Assembly: GCA_964608845.1 (NCBI GenBank)
Contig: CAZSPP010000015.1
Coordinates: 1-28,695, forward strand
Length of the DNA: 28,695 bases
Direction: 5' to 3'
From: JAHLMP01 sp964608845
Lineage (GTDB): Archaea; Aenigmatarchaeota; Aenigmatarchaeia; GW2011-AR5; JAHLMP01
The position numbers and the translations under genes were made by a program. Under the pieces are notes generated by a model. It worked only from the letters and a program-made list of their open reading frames with translations, had not been told where the DNA came from and did no database searches. This document shows, in pieces, positions 8,425 to 16,136 of the stretch. Every line of letters starts with the position of its first letter. Position 1 is the stretch's first letter.

Positions 8425-8440
8425 AAGTCCAATACCTGTG
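8425..8440 (+). repeat. 23S processing stem, 3' arm
   Basis: AAGTCCAATACCTGTG is the perfect complement of 4830-4845. The RNase P RNA begins 20 nt downstream. Confidence 0.85.
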
Positions 8441-8459
8441 CATTACTTGAAAGAAGAAA

Positions 8460-8750
8460 GGTAACTTGTAGAGAACATTCCCTGCTATGCAGGAGGAAGC
8501 TCTACCCACCCATTTAAGGGTATAACAGGCGAGATGCCTGTAGATCAGGAACAGTAACGTGTCAGCTATTGTAGGGTTGATATAAATGAAACCCGAAATT
8601 CCCGTTAAGTCGGGAGGCTGAATGAAACGGCCTGATCTATACCCGGGTGCAAGCATTAAAAGCGCTTAGACAGATTGTTCATAGATATCTGATGACCTTC
8701 TCTTCGGAGAAGGGAATATCTTAACAAAAGGTAGGCTACTACAAGTTACC
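8460..8750 (+). ncRNA. rnpB: RNase P RNA
   Basis: A perfect 12-bp P1 joins 8460-8471 (GGTAACTTGTAG) with 8739-8750. P4 forms between AGC-T-CTACC (8498-8506) and GGTAGGCT (8730-8737), with the universally conserved bulged U at 8501. The 5' conserved block is GAGGAAGCTC (canonical GAGGAAAGUC); the central block reads TGAAACGG...CCCGGGTGCAAG; the 3' blocks are GCTTAGACAGATTG and ACAAAAGGTAGGCTAC. The length of 291 nt fits archaeal RNase P RNA. It lies 20 nt after the 23S processing stem, where a 5S gene is often found, so it may be transcribed with the rRNAs and then process the spacer tRNA. CR-I and CR-V each deviate slightly from consensus. Confidence 0.88.
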
Positions 8751-8848
8751 CTTCAATTTTTATAAAAAATCATGAAGCTTTTTGAGAAATTCCTTGTATA
8801 CTTACATTATTTTATTCTATACTTGAGAAAGACTAGATCCTCGTTACA

Positions 8849-9108
8849 ATTATAGGATTGTATTTGATATTTTTGGTAAGAAGAAACCAGGTGAAAACAA
8901 TAAAATAAAATAGCAAGGTCAAGAAAGGATTATAAAAGAAAGATATCAAAAAATGATGGACAATCTTACCGAAGATGAAGGAACTATTTTTTCAATCTGA
9001 TTTAATTGATAAAACCAAATTTTCAAAAGTTAAGATTATAAGAATTCTTGATAAACTTGGAAGAGGAAAGTAGTTGAAAAGAGAAAGTGGTATGAAAATA
9101 TGTTCTAA
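8849..9108 (+). pseudogene. Decayed membrane-anchored winged-helix regulator
   Basis: No intact frame, but successive frames read a transmembrane end (IIGLYLIFLVRRN), then RYQKMMDNLTEDEGTIF, QSDLIDKTKFSKVKIIRILD and KLGRGKVVEKRKWYENMF. Joined, these match the archaeal architecture of a membrane helix followed by a MarR/ArsR-like winged helix. At least two frameshifts and a stop separate the pieces, and the recognition-wing end is lost. The ATG at 8982 opens only a 32-codon fragment. Confidence 0.6.
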
Positions 9109-9128
9109 AGCGGCGATGAAATTTAATA

Positions 9129-9478
9129 ATGATTAAGCTTTTATACATTTTAGATTGCCCTTTGTATGTAAAGACTAAAGAATTAACTAGAAAAAGCTTG
9201 AAAGAGCTTAGTAAATACTAATATCGAAGATATTTTAATTAATTCAGATAAAAGACAAGGAGTATAATTTTGGTTCACCGACTGTTAGAATTAATGAAAA
9301 AATATATTCAAAAAAGAATTATATAGATTTAATTTATGAAAAGCTTTCTGAACACACAAAAAATACAACAGAATTTATGAAAAAGCTGATGGCTGCAGTA
9401 TCTATAAAGGCAAAAATATCCATTCCATTAAAAGAGATGATTAAAGAAGCTAAAGAAAAGAGCTATAGTTTCATATAA
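9129..9478 (+). pseudogene. Decayed thioredoxin-like (metal/redox) gene
   Basis: The first frame reads LLYILDCPLYVKTKELTRKS, then a stop, INIEDILINSD-like sequence in another frame, then FGSPTVRINEKIYSKKNYID in a third. The pattern DCP-x-C...FGSPT-R-NG is that of small thioredoxin-fold metal-handling proteins; the second active-site Cys is Tyr here. The last segment is open to the TAA at 9476-9478. Several frameshifts make a functional product unlikely. Confidence 0.5.
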
Positions 9479-9599
9479 TGATTAAGTTGTTTCAATTCAA
9501 CATTTTTTATAGATAATTCAAAAAGAGAAACAAAATGTTGTAAGAAAGTTGATAAAAAAAGGATTTTAACTAGGATAAGTTTAATACCACATATTTGTT

Positions 9600-9762
9600 A
9601 CAAGCTTTTTATTATCTTTACTTTTTTAGCCGTAACAATTAAGCAGCTTTCTTTAAATCATTATTACTCAATATTATTACTACTAACATAGCAATGGCTT
9701 TCAGCTCTGTTTTTGTTGTTTCAAATTCTTTGTTGATGAAAAGGTATAAGCTAAAGAACTAA
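9600..9762 (+). pseudogene. C-terminal remnant of a heavy-metal P-type ATPase
   Basis: Codons 9688-9762 read IAMAFSSVFVVSNSLLMKRY, the hallmark last transmembrane helix (AMAFSSVSVVxNSLRLKR) of CopA-type P1B ATPases, ending at a TAA. The preceding sequence in another frame is hydrophobic (LFIIFTFLAVTIKQL). The catalytic domains are absent. With the two remnants upstream it looks like the end of a former metal-export cluster. Confidence 0.6.
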
Positions 9763-9799
9763 AGATCGCTCATTTAGAAGAAGAGATTTACAAAAAAAT

Positions 9800-9821
9800 A
9801 TTGTTTAACAATTTAAACAAT
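9800..9821 (-). terminator. Hairpin at the end of the geranylgeranyl reductase gene
   Basis: ATTGTTTAA and TTAAACAAT (9 bp) flank a 4-nt loop and overlap the stop codon. It may stabilise the 3' end or terminate transcription. No clear T-run follows, so the role is uncertain. Confidence 0.35.
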
Positions 9822-10964
9822 CATCTTTATTCCTAATTTAACAAGAACCTTTAATAACTTTACATAATTTCCATGAGTAATTTCATAAATATCTTCCCCT
9901 TCTAAAACTTCAGCAAGTTTATTAAGTTGTTCATCATTTAATTTTTCAACAATCTCTCTAAGCCTTTCAATCTTTTTTAATGTGTTACCTCTTTCCTTCC
10001 ACCAAATTTTGTTATATTCTTTTAGAATTTTTAGATCATTTTTATCCAAAGCCTTTACAATAACTTTTGCAGCTATTTCTCCAGCTGTCATAGCTTCTCC
10101 CATTCCACCGCCATGTATAGGATTTACTTGATGGGCAGCATCACCTATTACCAAAACATTTTCCTTAACCATATCTTTAAGAAAACCACCAACAGGAATG
10201 CATCCTCCTTTAACTTCTAAGATGCTACCATTTTTCAATTCTTCTCTCGAATTAATGAATTTATCCAAATAATATCTTGCTTCTTTTTCACTATATCCTT
10301 TTATTCCTACTCCAACATTTGCTCTTTTCTCTCCCTTCGGAAATATCCAAACATATCCTCGAGGAGCAATTTCATTTCCCATAAATATTTCTATTTTATG
10401 TGAATCTCTTAGCTTTATATTAACCATTTCATATTCAAATCCAGAATCTACAAGAGATGGATTACAAGTTGTATTTAATCCAGCCTTTTTTGCTATTAAT
10501 GACTCTACACCATCAGCTCCCACTATTATTTCAGCTTTTATTTCTGTATCATTTCCAATTATATTTGCCTTTACTCCCGAAATTTTATTACCTTCTCTTA
10601 AAACATCATAAACAAAAGATTTTGATATTACTTTAGCTCCTGCTAAGGATGCTTCGCAAGCAAGCCATTTATCAAACATCTTTCTTTCAAGAACATAACC
10701 AAAACCTTCTTTTATTTCTATATATTTTCCATTTGGAGCATAAATATAAGCTCCATTTATTTTCTGAGCAATGCAAAAATCAGGTAACTTAAATTTCAAT
10801 CTTTTTTCAACATTCTCAGATAAACCTTCACCACATCTTACAGGAGTGCCAATTTCTTGATTTCTATCCAATATTAAAACATCTATACCTTTTTCAGCAA
10901 GTTTTTTTCCACACCATGAGCCTGCTGGCCCACAACCAACAATGACAACATCAACTTTTATCAT
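9813..10964 (-). CDS. Geranylgeranyl reductase family flavoprotein
   Basis: 383 residues. The N-terminal dinucleotide-binding motif VDVVIVGCGPAGSWCGKKLA is followed by an acidic strand end (LILDR). The family motif PRGYVWIFPKG (PxxYxWxFP) occurs mid-protein, then GCIPVGG and the FAD-binding GDAAHQVNPIHGGGMGEAM. It reduces the geranylgeranyl chains of archaeal membrane lipids. An in-frame TTG at 10979 exists, but ATG 10964 is preferred: GAGTGA lies seven bases upstream and the alternative would overlap the ferredoxin. A ferredoxin ends eight bases before this start and is the plausible electron donor. Presence of this gene suggests the cell at least modifies its own isoprenoid lipids. Confidence 0.9.
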   Translation of the reverse strand: MIKVDVVIVGCGPAGSWCGKKLAEKGIDVLILDRNQEIGTPVRCGEGLSENVEKRLKFKLPDFCIAQKINGAYIYAPNGKYIEIKEGFGYVLERKMFDKWLACEASLAGAKVISKSFVYDVLREGNKISGVKANIIGNDTEIKAEIIVGADGVESLIAKKAGLNTTCNPSLVDSGFEYEMVNIKLRDSHKIEIFMGNEIAPRGYVWIFPKGEKRANVGVGIKGYSEKEARYYLDKFINSREELKNGSILEVKGGCIPVGGFLKDMVKENVLVIGDAAHQVNPIHGGGMGEAMTAGEIAAKVIVKALDKNDLKILKEYNKIWWKERGNTLKKIERLREIVEKLNDEQLNKLAEVLEGEDIYEITHGNYVKLLKVLVKLGIKMIV

Positions 10965-10971
10965 AAAATTA

Positions 10972-11148
10972 TCACTCAATTGAAATAGCTTTTACTGGAC
11001 AAAATTTAACGCATATATTACATCTAGTACACTTTTCTTTTATCCATTTAGGTTCATTAACAGAATATTCTAAAGCTTGCATAGGACATACTGATACACA
11101 TCCAAAACATTTTATGCATTTATTTTTGTCAATTAAAAAATCATTCAT
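10972..11148 (-). CDS. 2[4Fe-4S] ferredoxin, 58 residues
   Basis: A short gene. Two CxxCxxCxxxCP motifs are seen: CIKCFGCVSVCP and CTRCNICVKFCP, each for a [4Fe-4S] cluster, with a symmetrical bacterial-type ferredoxin fold. The stop overlaps the GAGTGA ribosome binding site of the geranylgeranyl reductase, implying translational coupling. The likely job is delivering electrons to that reductase, since archaeal enzymes of this family are known to use reduced ferredoxin or similar donors. The start ATG at 11148 is only 34 bp from the divergent Bud32 start. Confidence 0.9.
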   Translation of the reverse strand: MNDFLIDKNKCIKCFGCVSVCPMQALEYSVNEPKWIKEKCTRCNICVKFCPVKAISIE

Positions 11149-11182
11149 AAACTTTTATTTCTTTTAAAAAATATTAAAAGTT
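11149..11182. promoter_or_regulatory. Compact divergent promoter, ferredoxin/Bud32
   Basis: 34 bp between two start codons, containing TTTTAAAAAATATTAAAA. Either strand can be read as a TATA element about 20-25 nt before a start codon, so both mRNAs would be nearly leaderless. Confidence 0.5.
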
Positions 11183-11794
11183 ATGGATAAGGAAAAAGTT
11201 TTGCAAAGAGGAGCTGAAGCAATAATATATCTGAAGGAAGGCTTTGTTTTTAAAGAAAGAATAAAAAAGGGTTATAGAATTGATATGCTTGATGAAAAAA
11301 TAAGAAAGAAAAGAACAAAAAGTGAGGCTAATTTATTAAAAAAGGCATATGAATTAAAAATAAAAGTGCCGAGAATTTTTTCTTCTGAAAATAATATAAT
11401 AAAAATGGAATACATAGAAGGAGAAAAACTTAAGGATGTTTTTTCAGATCTAAGTAAAGAAAAAAGAATTAGCATATGTAAAAAGATTGGTAAATATATT
11501 GCAGCATTACATGATGCAAATATAATTCACGGCGATATTACAACATCAAATTTTTTGATTAAAGATGATGAGGTTTTTCTAATAGATTTTGGTTTAGGTT
11601 TTCATTCCTCAAGAATAGAAGATAAGGCAACAGATCTCTATATTTTAAAACAAGCTATTAAATCAACACATTTTAATATTTTTAATGAGGTATGGAAAGA
11701 GATTTTAAATTCATATAAGAAAAGTTATAAAGATTCCGAAAAAATAATAAAAAGATTAGAAGAGATAAATCAGAGAGGTAGATATAAGAGGTAA
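11183..11794 (+). CDS. bud32: KEOPS kinase/ATPase Bud32
   Basis: 203 residues. Diagnostic motifs: RGAEAIIYL (KGAEA-type N-lobe loop), catalytic loop HGDITTSNFL near residues 116-125, metal-binding IDFGLGF near 135, and a C-terminal basic RGRYKR tail. This small RIO-like kinase is part of the KEOPS complex, which makes the universal t6A37 of ANN-decoding tRNAs with Kae1. In many archaea Kae1 and Bud32 are fused; here Bud32 is free-standing and Kae1 is not in the window. uS15 follows after four bases. Confidence 0.93.
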   Translation: MDKEKVLQRGAEAIIYLKEGFVFKERIKKGYRIDMLDEKIRKKRTKSEANLLKKAYELKIKVPRIFSSENNIIKMEYIEGEKLKDVFSDLSKEKRISICKKIGKYIAALHDANIIHGDITTSNFLIKDDEVFLIDFGLGFHSSRIEDKATDLYILKQAIKSTHFNIFNEVWKEILNSYKKSYKDSEKIIKRLEEINQRGRYKR

Positions 11795-11798
11795 TGAT

Positions 11799-12206
11799 AT
11801 GGCATCAAAAGCAAAACTAAAAGAATTACCTAAGTATGATAAAGATGAAGTAGAAAAACTAATTATAAAGCTATATAAAGAAGGAAATAGTCCTAGCAAG
11901 ATAGGCCATATTCTAAGAGATCAATACGGAATTCCAAAAGTAAAGATTTATGGTCTTAGTATCAGAAATGTGATAAATAAATATTATCCAGAAGAAAAAA
12001 TACCTGAAGATCTTTTTAATCTTTTAAAAAAAGCTGTAGTAATGCATAATCACTTACAAAGAAACAAAAAAGATAAGCGATGCAGACACGCGTTTCAATT
12101 AGTAGAATCAAAGATAAGAAGGCTTGCAGATTATTATAAGAAAAAGAATGTTCTACCAGAAGATTGGGAATATACTATAGAAAAAGCAAAGCTTATTGTG
12201 AAATAA
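11799..12206 (+). CDS. rps15: 30S ribosomal protein uS15
   Basis: 135 residues, archaeal/eukaryotic form. Recognised by EGNSPSKIGHILRDQYGIPKVK in the N-terminal extension (read in pieces), then LKKAVVMHNHLQRNKKDKRC and a C-terminal RRLADYYKKKNVLP segment. It binds 16S helices 20-22 in the central domain. A GAGGT site precedes the ATG. Length is slightly below the usual 150 residues, with the very N-terminus shortened. Confidence 0.95.
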   Translation: MASKAKLKELPKYDKDEVEKLIIKLYKEGNSPSKIGHILRDQYGIPKVKIYGLSIRNVINKYYPEEKIPEDLFNLLKKAVVMHNHLQRNKKDKRCRHAFQLVESKIRRLADYYKKKNVLPEDWEYTIEKAKLIVK

Positions 12207-12235
12207 GTTTTGATAAATTGTTAATTTTAAACTTT

Positions 12236-12697
12236 TTATTCATTTTTCGTTTTGAAATATTCTTCAAAATGTTTCGTTAATGTAATAACTTTTGTTCTCG
12301 AACTCTTTTCAGTTTTTATAAAACCCATTTCTTCTAATTTATCAACATATTCATAAACTCTATTTCCGAGAAGCTTTACCAAATCTGACTGTTTAACACT
12401 TTTATAATGAGCAACAATAGAAAGAACTCTTAATAAACCTCGAGATAAATCAGCATGTCTCGTAAGCTTTTTTACCTTGTCTAAAAAAGTAGATTTTACA
12501 ACAAGTCTATAACCACCAATATCAGATATCTCTATTCCATGTTCAGGAGATTCATATTTCTTTTTAAGATATTCAATAAGTTTAATTATCTCCTCCTCAT
12601 CAGTTTTTAAAATCTCTTTTAATTTTTCAATTTTCAATGGCTTTTCAGTAATAAATAAAGCAGCTTCAAGAAGAGCAATTTTCTCCATAAAAATCAT
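12236..12697 (-). CDS. scpB: Segregation and condensation protein ScpB
   Basis: 153 residues. Matches ScpB by an N-terminal winged helix (LLEAALFITEKPLKIEKLKE), the GYRLVVK strand, LSRGLLRVLSIVAHYKSVKQ, and a second winged helix ending in a LGNRVYEYVDKLEEMGFIKT segment. It is the kite subunit that bridges ScpA kleisin in the prokaryotic SMC complex. The start ATG overlaps the uS10 stop as TAATG, so the two genes are coupled; a second ATG four codons in is an alternative start. SMC and ScpA are not in the window. Confidence 0.85.
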   Translation of the reverse strand: MIFMEKIALLEAALFITEKPLKIEKLKEILKTDEEEIIKLIEYLKKKYESPEHGIEISDIGGYRLVVKSTFLDKVKKLTRHADLSRGLLRVLSIVAHYKSVKQSDLVKLLGNRVYEYVDKLEEMGFIKTEKSSRTKVITLTKHFEEYFKTKNE

Positions 12698-13023
12698 TAA
12701 TCTGTTAATTCTATTTCTATTTTCACATCTTTAGGAATTACAACCCTTGTTATTTGTCTCAAAACTCTTGGGTTTGCACTAACATCTATAATTCTTTTAT
12801 GAATTCTAAGTTCCCAAGTTTCCCAGTTTCCTCCTCCACCGCCTCTATGCATACCATCTCCGCATGGAGTTCTCATTACAGGAACTCTTAATCTCTTAGT
12901 AGGTAAGAATATTGGCCCTGATACAGGTACGCCTAATTTTTCTGCTATAGATTTTATTTCTTTACATATTTCATCTAATTGTTTGGGAGATTTTCCAATA
13001 AGCTTTATTCTTGCCTTTTGCAT
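12697..13023 (-). CDS. rps10: 30S ribosomal protein uS10
   Basis: 108 residues. Typical archaeal uS10: KARIKLIGKSPKQLDEICKE, GPIFLPTKRLRVPVMRTPCG, WETWELRIHKRIIDV, and VVIPKDVKIEIEL at the end. In many archaea uS10 follows EF-1A or EF-2; here it is divergent from EF-2 and paired with scpB. A Gly-rich GMHRGGGGGNWE segment lies in the loop reaching into the 30S head, slightly more glycines than usual. Confidence 0.95.
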   Translation of the reverse strand: MQKARIKLIGKSPKQLDEICKEIKSIAEKLGVPVSGPIFLPTKRLRVPVMRTPCGDGMHRGGGGGNWETWELRIHKRIIDVSANPRVLRQITRVVIPKDVKIEIELTD

Positions 13024-13068
13024 AATATCACTTAAAAAATATAAATAAAGATTTAAAGATTAAAAACA

Positions 13069-13112
13069 TTTAATTTAAATTACTTTAACCTTTAATTTAA
13101 ATTACTTTAACC
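13069..13112. repeat. Perfect 22-bp tandem duplication in the EF-2 promoter
   Basis: TTTAATTTAAATTACTTTAACC occurs twice in direct tandem (13069-13090, 13091-13112), ending two bases before the GGTGAT ribosome binding site of EF-2. Each unit contains the palindromic TATA-like TTTAATTTAAAT, so the duplication doubles the promoter core. It also lies within the divergent uS10 promoter. Confidence 0.85.
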
Positions 13113-13121
13113 GGTGATAAA

Positions 13122-15269
13122 ATGAATAAGGAAGAGTTAATGAAAGAGCTGATAAACAAAAAGGAAAATATTAGAAATATTTGCATCGCTGCTCATATAG
13201 ATCATGGAAAAACAACCTTAACAGATAATCTGCTTTTTGGTGCAGGAATGCTTAGCGAAGAAACAGCAGGAAAAACTTTATGGACAGATTTTGATGAACA
13301 AGAACAAGAAAGGGGAATTACAATATATGCTGCTAATGTAAGTATGGTTCATAATTATGAAGGCCAAGATTATCTTATAAATCTTATTGATACTCCAGGT
13401 CATGTTGATTTTAGTGGTGATGTTACTAGGGCGATGAGAGCTGTAGATGGTGCAATCATTCTTGTGTGTGCTGTTGAAGGAGTAATGCCGCAAACAGAAA
13501 CCGTTTTAAGACAAGCTTTAAGAGAAAGGGTTAAGCCAGTTCTATTTATTAACAAAGTGGATCGTTTAATAAGAGAATTAAAACTTACTCCGGAAAAAAT
13601 GCAGGAAAGATTCATTAAGATAATAAATGATGTTAATAAACTAATTCTTAAATATTCTGAAGAAGAGTTTGGAAAAAAATGGTTGGTTAATGTTGAGAAT
13701 GGAAGTGTTGCTTTCGGCTCGGCTTATAGAAAATGGGCTATTTCAATTCCTTTTATGAAAAAAACAGGTATAACTTTCAAAGATATAATAGAGTATTGCT
13801 CTCAAGAAAAAGATGATATATTAGCAAAAAAATCACCTCTTCATAAAATAATTCTAGATATGGTTGTAAGACATTTACCAAATCCAGTTGAAGCTCAAAA
13901 ATACAGAATAGATAAGATTTGGCAAGGCGATAGAGAAAGTAAAATATATAAAGATATGGTTGAGTGCAATTCAGAAGGAGAATTAGCAGCTGTGGTAACA
14001 AAAGTCATTCCTGATCCACATGCAGGCACGATTGCAACAGCAAGAATATTTTCCGGTTCAATAAGAAAAGGTCAAAATGTTTATCTCGTAGGAAAGCAAA
14101 TGGAAAAAAGGGTTCAGCAAGTTTTGCTTTATAAAGGCCCTAAATACATTCAGATGGACGAAATAAAAGCAGGAAACATATTAGGAATAATAGGAATTTC
14201 CGAAGCCTTTTCCGGAGAAACTATTGCAGAGAAACCAATACATCCTTTTGAAGCAATTAAACATATTTTCGAGCCAGTTGTTACAAAATCAATTGAACCA
14301 AAAGATCCCAAGGATCTACCAAAGGTTATGGAATTTCTTAAGCAAAGAAGTAGAGAGGATCCTACACTTGTTGTTACAATAAATGAAGAAACAGGAGAAT
14401 ATCTAGTTTCTGGTTTGGGTGAGTTACATATAGATGCTAAAATTGAAAGACCTTTAAGAGATAAAGGAATAGAAATTCAAGCAACTCAGCCGATTGTTGT
14501 ATACAGAGAGACAGTAGAAGCTAATTCTCCAATAATAGAGGGAAAATCAAGTAATAAGCATAATAAATTTTATATAACAGTAGAACCTCTTGAAAAAAGT
14601 GTGGCAGAGGCTCTCGCAGAAGGAAAGATTGAAGAAGGCGAAATAAAGAAAAAAGATTTTTGGAACAAGCTTGTTGAGTACGGAATGAATAAAGAGGATG
14701 CGAAAAATGTCAAAAATATATATAAAAGAAATGTTTTTATTGATGCAACAAAAGGGATTCAATATTTGAATGAAACCATTGAAATGATCATAGATGCTTT
14801 TGAAGAGGCTTGTGACGAAGGACCATTAGCAAAAGAGCCTTGTGCAAATTTAAAGGTTAAATTAGTAGATGCTAAGCTTCATGAAGATGCTGTTCATAGA
14901 GGGCCTGCGCAAGTTATTCCTGCAGTAAAGCATGCTATATATGAAGCAATCCTTCAAGCAAAACCAACATTATTAGAGCCAATACAGATAATAAGAATAG
15001 ATGCTCCGGAAGAATATACAGGAAATGTCGTCGATCTAGTTCAAAATAAAAGAGGACAAATAATAGATATGAAAACAGAACAAGGAGTAGCTATAATTGA
15101 GGTTAAGCTTCCAGTCTCGGAAATGTTTGGTTTCGAAGCGATGTTAAAGTCTGTAACAAGCGGAAAAGGTTTCTTTTCTCTTATAGATGTGAAATTTGAA
15201 AAAATACCAGAAGAATTAAAACAATCAACAATAAATAAGATCAGAAGCAGAAAAAAGCTTGATGTATAA
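13122..15269 (+). CDS. fusA: Elongation factor 2, without the diphthamide histidine
   Basis: 715 residues, normal archaeal length. GTPase motifs: AHIDHGKT (24-31), DTPGHVDF, NKVD. Domain II-III features such as GLGELHIDAKIE and domain IV-V features such as DAKLHEDAVHRGPAQVIPA and LPVSEMFGFEAMLKS are intact. It drives ribosomal translocation with GTP. In the domain IV tip, the usual STEHAGFE of archaea aligns without gaps to SLIDVKFE: the modified His is Asp689 (codon 15186-15188) and the Gly two residues on is Lys. Diphthamide cannot form here. A second EF-2 elsewhere in the genome cannot be excluded. The start is fixed by GGTGAT five bases before the ATG. Confidence 0.96.
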   Translation: MNKEELMKELINKKENIRNICIAAHIDHGKTTLTDNLLFGAGMLSEETAGKTLWTDFDEQEQERGITIYAANVSMVHNYEGQDYLINLIDTPGHVDFSGDVTRAMRAVDGAIILVCAVEGVMPQTETVLRQALRERVKPVLFINKVDRLIRELKLTPEKMQERFIKIINDVNKLILKYSEEEFGKKWLVNVENGSVAFGSAYRKWAISIPFMKKTGITFKDIIEYCSQEKDDILAKKSPLHKIILDMVVRHLPNPVEAQKYRIDKIWQGDRESKIYKDMVECNSEGELAAVVTKVIPDPHAGTIATARIFSGSIRKGQNVYLVGKQMEKRVQQVLLYKGPKYIQMDEIKAGNILGIIGISEAFSGETIAEKPIHPFEAIKHIFEPVVTKSIEPKDPKDLPKVMEFLKQRSREDPTLVVTINEETGEYLVSGLGELHIDAKIERPLRDKGIEIQATQPIVVYRETVEANSPIIEGKSSNKHNKFYITVEPLEKSVAEALAEGKIEEGEIKKKDFWNKLVEYGMNKEDAKNVKNIYKRNVFIDATKGIQYLNETIEMIIDAFEEACDEGPLAKEPCANLKVKLVDAKLHEDAVHRGPAQVIPAVKHAIYEAILQAKPTLLEPIQIIRIDAPEEYTGNVVDLVQNKRGQIIDMKTEQGVAIIEVKLPVSEMFGFEAMLKSVTSGKGFFSLIDVKFEKIPEELKQSTINKIRSRKKLDV

Positions 15270-15305
15270 ACAAGATTTAAAATTTCTTCACAAATTTATT
15301 ATTTT

Positions 15306-15521
15306 ATGATAAAATTTCATAAATGCAACCTTTGTAAAAGAAGATTTAAATCAAGTGAACCAGGAAGAATACAAATTACTAAAAGGTTAATAAAAGGTAA
15401 AGTAGAATTTTGGTTATGCTCAAATTGCGCAAAAATATTTAAAGAGAAAGTAAGAGATATTATACCTACAATAGATTTTGGAGAAATAGAGGAAAAAAGA
15501 GAAGATGTTTTAAATCATTGA
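15306..15521 (+). CDS. Small zinc-ribbon protein, unknown function
   Basis: 71 residues. Two CxxC pairs, Cys7/Cys10 and Cys38/Cys41, separated by a basic beta-hairpin-like segment, form a probable zinc ribbon. The C-terminal third is acidic. It follows EF-2 by 36 nt in the same direction. The fold suggests nucleic-acid or protein binding, but I do not recognise a named family. The 160 nt after it are AT-rich and hold only short open fragments. Confidence 0.6.
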   Translation: MIKFHKCNLCKRRFKSSEPGRIQITKRLIKGKVEFWLCSNCAKIFKEKVRDIIPTIDFGEIEEKREDVLNH

Positions 15522-15687
15522 AAAGTACTTTATAGAATAGTTTTTTAGATTGTAACACGATTATAAAAGATTTTGACTTAAATAAACCAAACATTCTTAA
15601 AGGGTTAAAAACTATTCTTGAAAAGATTTAGAAAATAAAAGAACAAATAAAAGATATATAAAAAATTTAAACGAATTAATAATAGAG

Positions 15688-16134
15688 GTGATAAAGATAT
15701 TAGTAAAAGATATAATGAGAAAAGATGTTTTTGTTCTATCTAAGGAAGCAACAATCAAAGATGCATTAGATCTTATATTAGAGAATAAGATAGGCTCTGT
15801 GATAATTCTTGATAAAGAAAAGCCTCTCGGAATAGTTACAGAAAGAGATATTCTTAAAAAAGTTTTGGCAGAGAAAATAAGCCTAGAAGAGCCGGTTAGT
15901 AAGATAATGTCTTCTCCAATAATTTGCATCTCCAGTAAAGAATCTGTAGAAAAAGCAGCCGAGATAATGACAGAAAATAAGATAAAAAGATTACCTGTAA
16001 TTGAAAATGAAAAACTTGTTGGAATAATAACATTAACAGATATAGTTGCAAGCGGAGTAAAGCTTGAAGAAGAAATATTAAAAGCTCTTTCTAAATGGTT
16101 TCCAATAAGAAAGCCTGAAAAAGTAGGTGGATAA
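15688..16134 (+). CDS. Tandem CBS-domain protein, start codon uncertain
   Basis: Two CBS motifs: residues about 7-65 (VKDIMRKDVF...GIVTERDILKKV) and about 70-130 (VSKIMSSP...GIITLTDIVASG). Such pairs bind adenine nucleotides or SAM and act as sensor modules; no catalytic domain is fused. The open frame begins at GTG 15688, but this GTG lies inside a strong GAGGTG ribosome binding site (15685-15690). By analogy with EF-2 (GGTGAT, then the start), initiation would fall at ATA 15697, giving an N-terminus (M)LVKDIM typical of the family. GTG, ATA or a leaderless start all remain possible. The next gene starts within five bases of its stop. Confidence 0.8.
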   Translation: MIKILVKDIMRKDVFVLSKEATIKDALDLILENKIGSVIILDKEKPLGIVTERDILKKVLAEKISLEEPVSKIMSSPIICISSKESVEKAAEIMTENKIKRLPVIENEKLVGIITLTDIVASGVKLEEEILKALSKWFPIRKPEKVGG

Positions 16135-16136
16135 AA

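Noticed and set aside
8441..9812. 5S rRNA gene downstream of the 23S
   Set aside because: No sequence resembling the 5S core was found; the RNA at 8460-8750 has RNase P features (P1, P4 with bulged U).
15522..15687. Open stretch reading DCNTIIKDFDLNKPNILKGL between the zinc-ribbon and CBS genes
   Set aside because: About 30 codons, no start codon and no ribosome binding site; at most a fragment.
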